Assembly: GCA_029891345.1 (NCBI GenBank)
Contig: CM057002.1
Span: 20,226,295-20,290,294 of the forward strand
Direction: 5' to 3'
DNA length: 64,000 bases
DNA from: Dryococelus australis
Taxonomy: Eukaryota > Arthropoda > Insecta > Phasmatodea > Phasmatidae
The notes below the pieces were generated by a model. The model was not told where the DNA came from, made no database searches, and was given only the letters and a program-made list of their open reading frames with translations. The position numbers were made by a program, and so were the translations under genes. Shown here piece after piece: positions 44,899-55,916 of this stretch (position 1 is its first letter; every line of letters starts with the position of its first letter).

Positions 44899-46739
44899 GG
44901 CTGTTCATGATATAGTGAGCACTTTTGAAATCAACGTTAGAAAAAAGTCACTGCCCCTACATTCATATATTTTAACGGGCGCACTGAGTGACATGCACCC
45001 AGTAAAGTTGGCAAACGATGGATGGGAAGCAATTACATATCTTAACATCGAATAAAAAGTGTTGGGTTGAGACAGGTGGTCTTCATTTTCCCGTATATTT
45101 CTGGCAGCCCCTCCCCCCCTCCCCACTTCCCCCATTTTTCGATGGCTTCATTTCGCCTGGGCTCGACTAGCTACCAAGCCGTGCTACGCAATATTCAACT
45201 AGCATGGACAAGTTACTGTGGGAAACGATTATTTTTTTCCGGATGTGACGACTATCTCTGCACATCGAACGAAAGGCAAACCGACGGTGCCATATGAAGT
45301 GAGAAAGTGTTGGCCGTTTGGGACGGCTTACGTTCGCTGCTACGGGGGTGTGTTTGACGAGCTCCACGCCTCACGTCCGCTGGACGGGCCTGCTGGTCTG
45401 CAAGTATGGGCGCCGCAGGTCCGCTACCCCCCCACGAAAACTATTACTTCCTTCCCCTCCCTCGTACGTCACCTTGACCACGTGACGCCAGCTAGCCAGT
45501 CACGCACCACCAGGGTACCCTTCCAGGGCTTCAGATATCTACGGAGTGAAGATCATTGTGTAATGTTCTAGATGATTCCAAATAAAATATAAATACAGGT
45601 GTCTCGCCTGGTTTCGTGAAGACAGCACAGAGTTTTCACTTGGGCAGGAACTGCTGTTCCGTCAACATTTTATAGAAGAGGGAAGGGGGGGGGGGCTTGC
45701 TGCCATCTTAGTTAAGTATGGTTTAAAGCAAAATAATTATATGTAACCTGCATATAGCTGGAAAGAGATATAATTTTGTAAAAATGTAAATTTTGGGGGA
45801 AGTTTTAAACAGAATTATATTTTATACATTTTTATACTAAATGTAATCAGTGGGAAAACTATTTTTTTTTATATAACGTTTATTGACTGTAAAATTTTGG
45901 GTGAAAACTATATAAATGGTTATATTTTGATATAAAAACCAGGGCAACGATTATTTTTTAAACCTTTTCACTGGAACCAACCCAAATCCCTTTTTGACAA
46001 CATTGGGGGGCTCTGAGCTGTTTTCTGACTTAAAACACCTACATTCAGGAAGCAGTTGAGTGAAGGACCTCGTCCTGTATGTGTTGGCAAACACTGTCAC
46101 ACTGTTGTTCTACACATGAAATCACCGAAAAACTTAAACACGGTTATGCCTAAACACTAACCTGGAACTCCTGAGAACCCTGGAAGGTATGTGTTGGGAC
46201 TCTGTAAAGACAAAGTGGACAAACGATGCAGCAGCAAGACAATGACACGGCCGCCATCGCGCCTGGGTCTTTCTCGACTAGAGCTTCTGCGGGTGGCCGG
46301 TAGAGGCGCGCGTGATGACGTTGGCCGCCCGCGTGGTTCCAGTGGCCAGAAGAATGTGGCGTCTGATCCGCCGCTAAAGTCTTTTAGCTTATGGAAGGAC
46401 ATTACCGACTGTTCGACGGCCTGTGATTGGCTGGTCATTGTAAGGTATCCCTCCAGGATACAATTGTCGATTTCTCCTGTATTTAAGCCCTGGCCGCAGG
46501 CTCATCGGAGAGCACTGCATCCTGGGAGCTTCACTTGAGTTAAGTATTAAAAATTGAAAAAATGATGAGAAATATTTTCGTAATTCTTAAAATTCCTGAA
46601 AATGTCGGTTCTTAAAACAATACCAGAATTTTATTGAAAACTTGGGCGCAGGTTGTTCGCCAATAGTTCTGGTATAGGGATTTTAAATGAAATCAATGTG
46701 CAAATTTGTAAGAACATATTAGAGTAACTGTGATAAAGT

Positions 46740-47100
46740 TAAATGTGATCTGGCTTATGAGTTGTTTTATACAGCCAGTAAATTAATTCCGATGAATGAA
46801 ATAATTTTGTAATTTTCGCACTATTTAGCAGAATGCAAATACTGTTTAGAAATTGCTTAATGACTTTTGTCAAGGGTAAAAATTAGTTTATTTTTGAAAA
46901 ATAAACTAATTTTGTAATTTTGCATGAATATAGCAAAAGGCAAATACAGTTTTAGAAAATTGCTTCATAAAAATAAAGGTTAAATGGCTTATATTTTGCT
47001 TTATACAGCCAGTAAATTAATTCTGATGAAACAACTAGTTTTGTAATTTTGCACGATTATAGTAAAAGCAAATATTGATTAGGAATTTCATAGGAGGTAA
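46740..47100. repeat. Imperfect repeats of about 100-130 bp
   Basis: Three diverged units share ACAGCCAGTAAATTAATTC, TTTTGTAATTTT.GCA and GCAAATA. They lie in the 2.9-kb insertion. Confidence 0.7.
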
Positions 47101-47807
47101 ATTCCTACAGTATCTTTATGTGGGAATTAAAAATTGATCGTTGTTATTTTCACTTAGGAAGAAAATAAATCCTCATTGTATTTTGAGATTTTCAAACGAT
47201 GTAACAGTATTTTATGGCCTTATGTGTTTAGCCAAAAATCGTATTATTTTTCCAATTGTGGGGAAAATAAACAAAACTAAAACTTTATAATTGTATGTGA
47301 AAAGGTGCAAATTTAGAAAAAAAAGTTTTTAAGCCTCGCTTTTGCTTGTTTAGCAAGAAACGGTTATTTTCAGACTGTAAGGGAATCATAGGAAGGGCAG
47401 ATATAATATTCTAGAGAATGCTCTAAAAATCAGTATTGCCAAAATTGTACTGCGCTTAATATAACATTTTGTACAATTTTATAGATTTATGTAGAAAAGT
47501 AAAATTTATCAGTATTGTAAAAGTTATACTTATCAGTATTACCTAGATGATATTGCGCCTTTTATATCATTTTGCGCTTAACTTTTATATTGTGTGTGTA
47601 TTGGAAAAGAAAGTCTTTGCAGAAAATTTATATATATTCGAACAAAGAAAAAAAACAGAAACTTAATATTTTGCAAATAAAAGAAAGTTACAGTTTCTCA
47701 TGTGTTTCGCTGTTGGGTTTTTTGGGGTATGCTTTTTACACCTTGTCTTGAAGGGATTGTTTTGGATTTTTCCAACGTTTCTAATATTTTATTTGTGATG
47801 CTGGGCT

Positions 47808-47957
47808 GGTTTGAATGCCCCTGTTGCCACGCCCTATAGCTAGGGGTTTGAATGCCCCTGTTGCCACGCCCTATAGCTAGGGGTTTGAATGCCCCTGTCG
47901 CCACGCCCTATAGCTAGGGGTTTGAATGCCCCTGTCGCCACGCCCTATAGCTAGGGC
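47808..47957. repeat. 37-bp minisatellite, four units
   Basis: Units read TTTGAATGCCCCTGTTGCCA then CGCCCTATAGCTAGGGG. The first two have TTGCC, the last two TCGCC, so the array grew by duplication of neighbours. Each unit contains the near-palindrome CCCTATAGCTAGGG. Confidence 0.95.
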
Positions 47958-48014
47958 CCTATGGATAGGGCGTCGCAACGTAACAATTTGTGATAACTGA
48001 AATTATTTCTTTCG

Positions 48015-48017
<3 letters not shown>

Positions 48018-48056
<39 letters not shown>
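48018..48056. repeat. Poly-T tract
   Basis: About 40 Ts within the right part of a family A MITE. Length may be unreliable in the assembly. Confidence 0.9.
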
Positions 48057-48059
<3 letters not shown>

Positions 48060-48337
48060 CCATCGAAGTGTAAAAATGAGCAGTTTTGTAAATTATTTAC
48101 GTTTCTAATAATTTCACAGTTTCACTTGACCGGCACATGAATATAGTAATGTGGCCCATGAGAATGTTCATCTTACACAAGGCGGGAGAATACACAACGT
48201 GCATACAAATAGACCTTAAGCAGGGCTGTCAAAAGTGCTCATTTTATCGTGAATAGCCTATAATGCTCACTGCTGGCTGTCCTCGTACATCTAACGAACA
48301 TAAACGAACCATTAGTGATTCCAGGGTGATTCTAAGT

Positions 48338-49530
48338 TATTCGTTTCATTTCATCTCGAAAAAAATATTCGTGATTACTCGAATTTTCGTTTACTAACGA
48401 AAGGTTCTATTCTAAGCGCATTCTAGTGTTCGTTTGACGTCACTATGTTCGCTAAGAAACTCGAAACGAAAATGAAGCCGTTCGAGCCTTCGTTACCGAG
48501 TTTTGCTAGAAAAACTCGGCTTGTGTTTGTAACAGATTGTTTTTTGGGACTGTGAAAGAAGAGAATCGGGACGTAATGTGCCTTCATGCATTACAGGAAC
48601 ATAGAGAAACTATTTTAAAGCACAAAATAACCTTTCTGTTTTAATTTGTGTGTGTAGGCTGGCTATTGTGAGGAAATTTACTATATTATTACAGTTGTTT
48701 ATAACAAAATAAGAGATCATAAACACTGATTTATTCAAAAAATGCGCGTGAGCAACGTTGTTCGTAAACCAAATGATAGGTAGCGCTAAACTGTAAATAA
48801 GTTTTGGTGGTTTACAACCAAAATACTTTCTTTTGAAAATAATTGAGTAAAAATTCATATATTGATATTAATGAAGACCACAAGAAACACCACAGCGTCT
48901 AGTTTATTGTACATCGCTTAATTTATAATCTTGGTATTATAAATAACAGAGGAAACGTCTTGTTCGTAAATAGATTGCAGCCAAACGGCAAAATGGTCAT
49001 TGAGAAAAATCTTCGGGCGTGTAACAACCAAAGTTCTGTCTGCTCTATCTTATCGGCGTACATGCGACTCTATTTCAACTCAGTGTAAACGATATTAAAG
49101 CATATTTATGTGTAATACATCACACGTCAAGCTGAGTTAAAAAAAAAGAATGATATCGTCAGCAAATTTGACACACCTGACGAACGAAATATACCTTTTT
49201 CCTATAACGCGTAATGTATTTAATAGCTACTGATATTTAAAACACACCTAAAGCAAACAAAATATTTTAAGGGCTTTGCTGCTTTGGTATATTAATGTTT
49301 TCAATCTTAGTTATTCATATTTTACAAATAAAGCCACACAAAACAGCTAAAGTTCGTGTGCATAGTGTTGCCACCCTGGATTCGCTAACGAAAATCCGAG
49401 CATTGCCGAATCTCGGAGGGCTGTAACGAACCATGACTTACAATACCAAAAATGACTTTCTCGAAGATTTTATTCGTTTCGAGAGGCTTCGGAACTTAAC
49501 GAAAACGAACATTTAACTAATAACTTATAA
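48338..49530. mobile_element. Possible 1.2-kb TIR element rich in TTCGTT
   Basis: The left part (ATTCTAAGTTATTCGTTT, TCTCGAAA, GAAACTCGAAACGAAAATGA) and the right part read inverted (ATTATAAGTTATTAGTTAAA, GTTCGTTTTCGTTAAG, CTCGAAACGAATAAAAT) share several strings in roughly the same order. The middle is AT-rich and non-coding. Boundaries uncertain. Confidence 0.35.
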
Positions 49531-49539
49531 TAAGCCCCC

Positions 49540-49920
49540 TGTGCGCGCCAGCAATAACCGAAGCTCCAGCCGCGAACCTTGCAATTCCGGCTGGAAGCTC
49601 ATTCCGGCGGCCAACCACACACCCTTCATACCGAGGCCTAACCTTTAACCTTATCTCCTTATCATGCCTGCATAATTTGGGCGCCCCAGCTGTCGTAAGA
49701 GGGGTGGGGGGAGGGGGCTCAGCGCCGGATTAGATTTCCAGATAATCACGTCTGGCGGTGCTGCCAGCTTCAAATTGCCTGTTGAAAACTCGCGCGGGAG
49801 GCGAGCTTGCTTCAGCCGCGCCATTCTCGCGGCGCGGTTAAGGCGGACCACTCCCCGCCATCTTGGACTTGTGCAATTTGCGCTGTTAATTAGCGACACA
49901 GGTTTTATATTTTATCTCGG
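49540..49920. other. GC-rich patch without a recognised gene
   Basis: CpG-rich, with a G run near 49701 and CTGTTAATTAGCGACAC (homeodomain-type TTAATTA). Frames open on both strands are due to composition. Confidence 0.35.
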
Positions 49921-49984
49921 GCGTCGACAAGGCATAGGCGATTGCTTGGCACATGTTCTAATATATGCAGGACTGTTATTGTTG

Positions 49985-50240
49985 GTCCATTCGCGGCTAC
50001 TTCAAACTTTTCCGAAGCCCTGTATAGGTTCTACTTTCAGGATATTCCTCCACCTCGTCCATGCCAAGCTTAACTAAGTATGGAAAATTACGCCAAAGGA
50101 CAACACACCACATTCGTGCGCACTCGCCTGTAATAATATTCTGCACGAGAACCATTTCTTACGAGGCCTTACCAACCTACCTATTTTCTTACTGTTTTGA
50201 ATCCATATTAATTGTGAATGAAATATTGATATTTAAACTA
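49985..50240. mobile_element. Family B MITE, left part
   Basis: Begins GTCCATTCGCGGCTACTTCA and follows the family (TTCTACTTTCAGGATATTCC, AACCATTTCTTACGAGGCCT). It loses homology at about 50240, and no right terminus is present. Confidence 0.8.
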
Positions 50241-50809
50241 ACGCCAATTCAGCATATAAAAGTGCTGATTCATGCCATGATTATAACATACTCATGCATG
50301 TGTTCGCTACTAGCGTGATGGGCTTGATTTAGTCACATAAACATTTAAAAAAATACCATGAAGCAATCTTATACCTACAAAACAATCGAGGTAATGAATA
50401 TGAGACTTCTAGAGAGGAGACCTGGAATGTAAGTGAGAGATTTCTGTATGGTTGCACAATACTTGATGTACAATTTCAGCACAACTTAAAATAAATAAAA
50501 GTTAAATTAAAAAAAATACTATTTAAAATGTAATAATAAATACAGATTTACGTTTTTACATACCCTATCCCTATTAAACCAATATGGCTACCAGAAACAA
50601 ACACACATGCTTAAAGAAAATTAGTGGGAGTCACTGTCGAGCACCTTCGGGATGTTCGACAAACCCGAGTCAACGGCTTCCGAACACCAGTTGAGTCGAG
50701 CCGAAGGTTGCCGAGCTCGTACGAGTCGAGCCGAAGACCGTCAGCCGCACAAGCCGCTGCGGCTGCCATTTAAAATACTTTGTCCCAGACTAATCTATAT
50801 TACACTAAA
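50241..50809. other. No gene seen
   Basis: AT-rich, then a CpG-rich part at 50640-50770 with a repeated GAGTCGAGCCGAAG motif (twice). No gene recognised. Confidence 0.5.
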
Positions 50810-51207
50810 GGCTGTTCGCAATAAAGTTAGCACTTTTGAAATCAACCTTAGAAAAAAGTCACTGTCAATGCCTGCAAGTACTTTAACTGAGGGGCATGCG
50901 CCCCGTAAAGTTGGTAATGATGTATGGGAAAATAGTCCCATAGCTTAACGTCAAATAAATAGGGTTAGGTAACCATTTGTGCCAACTGAAATTATTTGTT
51001 TTCCTCTCCGTTTTTTTAATGCGTCTAAGTATAAAAATGAGCAGATTTGTAACATACTTACTTATCTAATAATTCCACAGTTTCACTTGACTGATGCATG
51101 AATAAAGTGATGAGGCCCATGGTAATGTTAATTTTACATAAGGCGGAGGAATACACAACGTGCTTACAAGTAGATCTTAAGAAGGCTTTCAAAAGTGCTC
51201 GTTTTAA
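50810..51207. mobile_element. Family A MITE, right tip degraded
   Basis: Begins GGCTGTTCGCAATAAAGTTA and has the full interior (GCCCCGTAAAGTTGGTAATG, CTTGACTGATGCATGAATAA, AAGTAGATCTTAAG). It ends at TCAAAAGTGCTCGTTTTAAC without the last bases of the terminal repeat. Confidence 0.9.
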
Positions 51208-51894
51208 CTACTGCAGTGCTGTTTTAATTGGCTGGTAAGTGAATTGATATTCAGTAATCCACATGTCATACTGTGTCCTTGCATCGAAAGTGTATCATTT
51301 TGCAGTGTTGATGTTCCTGTGTTCCTGCTGCTCCTCGAAATATTACAGGACTATAAACTGTCGCCAACAAAAATTTATTCACAATTTTTTCAATATCAAC
51401 TACAGCATCAAGCAGTATTGATGGATTCCATTACACACTTTCTTTACCTTTTCTTAGATTTTACTTATTAGCTTCTGGAAATCCGTATACTTGAATAGAT
51501 TTATTTATTGTTTGTTTATTTTCCACACGCTCACACCCAGCATTGACATCAAATCCCTAAATGTATTAGAGGTTAATCTCTTAACCTCTTTTTAAAGGTG
51601 CAAAGTTTGAGTGAGCGGCAACCGAATTCGTATTCTCTTTGTTGTATGCATATTTCTGCTAGAGTAATAACATTCGTATTTGTCAAGATGTCACAGTGTC
51701 AACTGACGGACGCGTTGATAGGATATTTTTCGGTAGGTTTACAGAAATTTTAATTTTTACACTTGGCTGATTGGTACATGCTGGCAAGGAAAAAAAAACT
51801 AATGAAGGCTTTCAAAAGTCTTTACCTAACCGCGAGCTAGCTTTACCACTTAACAATCGTAATACTTAAACCTAAACACCTTCGGAGCGTGTCA
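51208..51894. other. No gene seen
   Basis: The part at about 51690-51835 faintly resembles the right half of family A (GTCAACTGACGGACGCGTTG, GGCTTTCAAAAGTCTTTACC), possibly a very old copy. Confidence 0.35.
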
Positions 51895-52040
51895 CTTGGA
51901 CTAAAGTCACTTGGCGTAAACTGACTTGGCGTAGAATTAATTTGGCCCAAAAATCACTTGGCCTTAAAGTAATTTGGCTTAAAATTCACTTGACTTAATA
52001 GTCATTTGGCTTAAAAGGCCTAATGACTTTTAGGCCAAAT
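51895..52040. repeat. Degenerate tandem repeat, about 17-22 bp
   Basis: Seven or so units of the form CACTTGGCxTAAAA (CACTTGGCGTAAACTGA, CACTTGGCCTTAAAGTAA, CATTTGGCTTAAAA). The end is inverted (GGCCTAATGACTTTTAGGCC), making a short palindrome. Confidence 0.8.
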
Positions 52041-52658
52041 CACTTCTACCTTACAGCTTGAAATCCTGAACTTAATAAACAAATGCATAAGTTTTGAATG
52101 CTGTCCCGAACAAGTTTTAGAGTACACTTAGTTAATTCTTTCTGACCGACTGGCGTGTTCTGTCTCACGTGTTTCAAGTAAGATAATTTTTTTATGCGTG
52201 ATTTACGTATAAGCCAACGCAGAACTTAATTTGTTACCACAGCAAAATAAGTAGGTTTCGTGTTCAGCTATAGTGTTACGAACAAATCATAACCTAGAAC
52301 ATGAGAACGGGTTACGAATCAGTAACACACAGTGAAGATTTTCAGTCTCTAAACTCCCTGTGTGTCATGTATTGGGTATGGATAAGCTACATTTTAATGA
52401 AAAATTCGAAGAAAGTACATGCGCTTGACAGTACACGCATTAACTTAAATTTTTCTTAATGTAAACCCAGTACATTTTAAAGGAAATCAACAAAATAATT
52501 TCGATGTAATAAAATTTATTTGAAGTGTAATGTTGAAATTCGTAAACAGTGAAGCCGATTTCTTTTTATTTTATACCCATTTGTGTAATGATGCGCTCGA
52601 TAGTAACATGTATGCTTGTATATCAGTTTCATAGTCTCACGTCATACATACAGGTATA
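52041..52658. other. No gene seen
   Basis: AT-rich unique sequence. Confidence 0.5.
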
Positions 52659-53076
52659 GGCTGTTCGCGGCAAAATTATCACTTTTGAAAGTCCTGCTTA
52701 AGATCTACTTGAATGTACGCTTGTGTATTATTCCACCTTTTGTAAAATTGACATTGTCATGGGCTTCATCACTTTATTCATGCGTCGGTCAAGTGGAACT
52801 GTGAAATTACTAGAAAAGTAAACATTATATAAATCGTATAATTTTTACACACTGAGGCATTAAAAAAACAGAAAGCATAAGAAGTAATTTAAATTATCAC
52901 AAATGTTTACCTAACACTTTTTATTTGACGTTAACGTATGGAACTACTTTCCATCCGTCGTTACCAACTTTGTCGGGCGCATGTCATTAAGTGCGCTCGT
53001 TAAAATATATGCAGGCAGGGGCAGTGACATTTTTCTAAGGTTGGTTTCTAAATTGCTCTCTTTAACGTGAGCAGCC
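52659..53076. mobile_element. Family A MITE, complete
   Basis: Begins GGCTGTTCGCGGCAAAATTA after TA and ends CTCTTTAACGTGAGCAGCC. Full interior in the same orientation as 22997-23414 (TTAAGATCTACTTGAATGTA, TTGACGTTAACGTATGGAAC, GCAGGCAGGGGCAGTGACAT). Confidence 0.93.
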
Positions 53077-54331
53077 TTTATTCAAATACTTAGTCAGGGC
53101 CAATGTTAATTTGTGCACTTGGCTAAGGATGTACAGTTGAGGCAGTGGGAACATCAAAAGTGATTAAATTAACTGTGATCTAACATATTTTTTGTTGTAA
53201 TAAGAAACATAAAATTTAATCGCGAGTCTACGTGGAAAATGAGGACAAGAACAAACATTACGCACTAATGAGGTCATTATTTCTCCTTTTCACTCCGCGA
53301 GTTTATAAACTTTCTTCCGTAATAAAATATTTGGTATTCAAATTTTAACTCATATAAAATGCAGCGCTATTAAAATTTTGAAACATTTAGTATATTTAAG
53401 GAAACTGGAAGCATCATCAAAAATGTTTAATTTTATCAGAGTTTTCGAATTTAAACAGAGTCAGAGGTCTTCGCGTATTCTGCATCTGTACACACAATTT
53501 GGAAGTTAAGAAACTGTTCTCTCCTAATTTTGTCTTGTCGTTATTACGTGCAGCTAACAACTCTTCTGTGGCGAATATTTACATACAGGCTATGCTCAGC
53601 TGCATAAATTTTCAGTAATGTCCTGACGTGGCTTTTAATAATTACTACGCGATCAAAAAACCTTCTAAAGAAACATTTACTATAAGACATTTTTTATTGT
53701 AACTATTGTAACTATATTTCATGATTTTCATTAATTTCGATGCTCGACAATGAATTATGATAATTATCTTTTAATATTTTGATAGTATTTTCTAACACCC
53801 GTAAACACTTGAGATTGTATTATCTTTCAACTAACTGCAAATTTACTAGCGGTACTAAAATTTTTAAGGAATATTGGTATAAAACTGTTGTATACATTTT
53901 TCCGAGAACTTGTGATGTAATATCTGTATATAGCCGTCACCTTTTCATTTTAGTTGTTTTGTGTATGTGTCGATCATGTGTTACACAATAATTCATAGTA
54001 GCTTTGTGTACTGATAAAATGTAAAATTGTAAATTATAACACAGCTCTGTACAACTTTTTCTAGACATTGTTACAAAGTCATAAATTCAATGCAATAAAA
54101 TTTTATGATCACGTGTTTATTTAATTATTGTTATTAGAATCTCAAAGAGGATAAAATTAATTTAAACATGCTGTGCGAGGATTTTACCTTCACTGCAACG
54201 AATGATACTGCGATATGTTGTAAGCGATTTACGATATGATCTGTCTCTCGACGGTTCGGTCCGACAACAGAAGTTAGTTGTCAAATAATTTTTTAAATCT
54301 CACTGACGAAACATGTTAGTAATTTGATATG

Positions 54332-54334
<3 letters not shown>
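53077..54334. other. No gene seen
   Basis: AT-rich sequence with short frames only. Confidence 0.5.

Positions 54335-54366
<32 letters not shown>
54335..54366. repeat. (GA)n microsatellite
   Basis: About 16 GA units. Confidence 0.95.
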
Positions 54367-54367
<1 letters not shown>

Positions 54368-54402
54368 AGTAGTTAGGCAAAATAGATACGCATTTCGCCA
54401 CT

Positions 54403-54651
54403 GTGGGAAAGACTTTGATTTTTTCCATCAATACGATGCAAGCCAATGATTGTACGATGTCTGTTGTAGATCTTGCCTCTACATATGTACCTTCTCCCAC
54501 TGCTGGAAATTTGCACGGAAAACAGTGTTGCTACTGTGGGAAAATCTTCAGAAACAGCTGCCATGCCCGTCGACGTGAGAGAACGACCTGCGGAATGAAA
54601 AGTTCGAGTGTGACTTTTGAATGCCAATTCTGCCATAGACACTTTTTATAA
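54403..54651 (+). pseudogene. Zinc-finger region of fossil 3
   Basis: GKQCCYCGKIFRNSCHARRR then ERTTC, and later FECQFCHRHF: two CxxC half-fingers. The first matches the RRHERTTC and RRRERTAC patterns of fossils 2 and 4, so this is the same element gene. DNA-binding is likely but not shown. Confidence 0.55.
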
Positions 54652-54789
54652 GAGTGATGCGTTAAAGAAACATTCTAAGACTTGTAGCGATGGTTCTCTG
54701 CGAGTACAATCGGCTCCATCTGCTCCAGAAGATCGTAGTGGTAACATACGGATAGACAAGCAAGATGTTACTCTACCCGTACGCATCCA

Positions 54790-55400
54790 TGCTTAAGATG
54801 AAGCTATCTCGCACGGATCGCGACATGGAAGCCTATTTCAGAATACTGTGAGCTGCATCATCGCGGGATCATCGGGTCGTGGCAAGACATGCGTCCTACT
54901 GAGCCTGCTGGAAGAATAGAACAGTCTTCGGTTCGAGAACGTGTACCTGTACTCAAAATCACTTCAGCAACTGAAATACCAGCGACTGGCACGAGTACTG
55001 CAAGCCGTGGAAGGCTTGGGTTATTTCCCATGCAGTGATAACGAAGCCGTCGTGCCTCCGGGCGAAGCACTGCAAAACTCGATATTTGTCTTCGACGACA
55101 TTGCCTGCGAGAGACAAACTTGCATTCAAGCATACTTCAGCGTGGGTCGACACGCGAACGTTGACTGTGTGTACCTCGGCCAGACTTATTCGCGAAAATG
55201 CAAACATGTTGGTGCTGTTTCGCATGGACGATACGAATTTACGTCATGTTTACGATGATCATATTAATACGGACATACCTATATCAGATTTTGAAGATGT
55301 GTGTGCCTTGTGCTGGAAAGAGAAATATGGATTTTTGACGATCGTTAAGGACTGTCTGCTACATAAGGGAAGGTACAGGCGTGGTTTCGATCAGTTCATC
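54790..55400 (+). pseudogene. Packaging-ATPase-like region of fossil 3
   Basis: A P-loop GSSGRGKT is encoded at 54865-54888 after hydrophobic SCIIA. A Walker B-like IFVFDDI is at 55082-55102. Further along are FRMDDTNLRHVYDDHINTDI and DCLLHKGRYRRGFDQFI. The order P-loop, FDD, then a C-terminal DDTNL..VY.DH and KGRYR.GFD segment is what I recall for the FtsK/HerA-type (A32-like) DNA-packaging ATPases of Polinton-like elements and related arthropod viruses. Such ATPases drive the genome into the capsid. A fossil, broken at least once. Family assignment from memory. Confidence 0.65.
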
Positions 55401-55916
55401 GCTTTCTGTCGAGAGGGTTCGTCTACTGGGAACCAGCAAGTGATGTCATCAATACTTCCTGCTACATCTATGGGTACCGTTTCCGCGGACGACAATGACG
55501 CCACAGTTAATGGTAGAGTCGGAGTGAGTGCAGTCCAGTCGGTTTGTGCGGAAGGTACACTTGCAAGATGTTCGTGTGAAGTCGAAAAACTTCAAAATAT
55601 ACGGTCATCAGTTCTAAATACTGGTGAACATACAATTCCTGCTACACAGAAAAGTAAACTTGATATTGAGGATGCAGCAGGAAGTGAAGACGATCATGAA
55701 GATAGCATTTATGATGACTATGACGATAGTGATAGTGTTGAAGACGATGATTATTCCCTCGATGGTCCCACACATTTCCCCGACGAGTTTCCTTCGACAA
55801 GTGATGTGAAGAAGACAGAAGACATCGCGTATACTGACGATATGTTTACCGAAGATCCCAACAAACTTGTAGACACACTAAAATATTTACTTGTTAAGCA
55901 ACAGCGTGGGGATTAA
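55400..55916 (+). pseudogene. Acidic C-terminal region of fossil 3
   Basis: Part of the 293-codon frame ending at 55916. It contains SSTGNQQVMSSILPATSMGT and an Asp/Glu-rich tract (DDHEDSIYDDYDDSDSVEDD), then FPSTSDVKKTEDIAYTDDMF and a closing EDPNKLVDTLKYLLVKQ. It is homologous to minus-strand 32530-33190 and plus-strand 58960-59590. In those two copies this region follows the zinc-finger part directly, without the ATPase-like region. Confidence 0.6.

Larger units (their letters stand above)
45066..47979. mobile_element. 2.9-kb non-coding insertion of unknown class
   Basis: Starts GTTGAGACAGGTGG and ends GGGCGTCGCAAC. Its first and last eight bases are inverted matches with one mismatch (GTTGAGAC, GTTGCGAC). 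There is no target duplication. It contains a GC-rich part (45100-45560), a promoter-like GTATTTAAGCCCTGGC at about 46480, a set of about 130-bp imperfect repeats at 46740-47100 and a 37-bp minisatellite next to the right end, closed by an inverted repeat (CGCCCTAT ... ATAGGGCG). No transposase or helicase frame. A Helitron/HINE-like element would fit the lack of duplication and the terminal minisatellite, but TC and CTRR ends are not seen. Confidence 0.6.
44899..48258. mobile_element. Family A MITE split by a 2.9-kb insertion
   Basis: The left part starts GGCTGTTCATGATATAGTGA after TA and breaks at GTGTTGG (45065). The right part resumes GTAACAATTTGTGATAACTG (47980) and ends TTTTATCGTGAATAGCC before TA. 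Joined, GTGTTGG plus GTAAC recreates the family sequence GTGTTAGGTAAC without a missing or duplicated base. A T run of about 40 bases (about 48018-48056) in the right part is an expansion of a short T run of the family. Confidence 0.9.

Noticed and set aside
46160-46560. A long terminal repeat of a retrotransposon
   Set aside because: A TATA-like motif is present, but I found no second copy, no TG...CA ends and no pol-like frame nearby. Only promoter-like character is kept as a finding.
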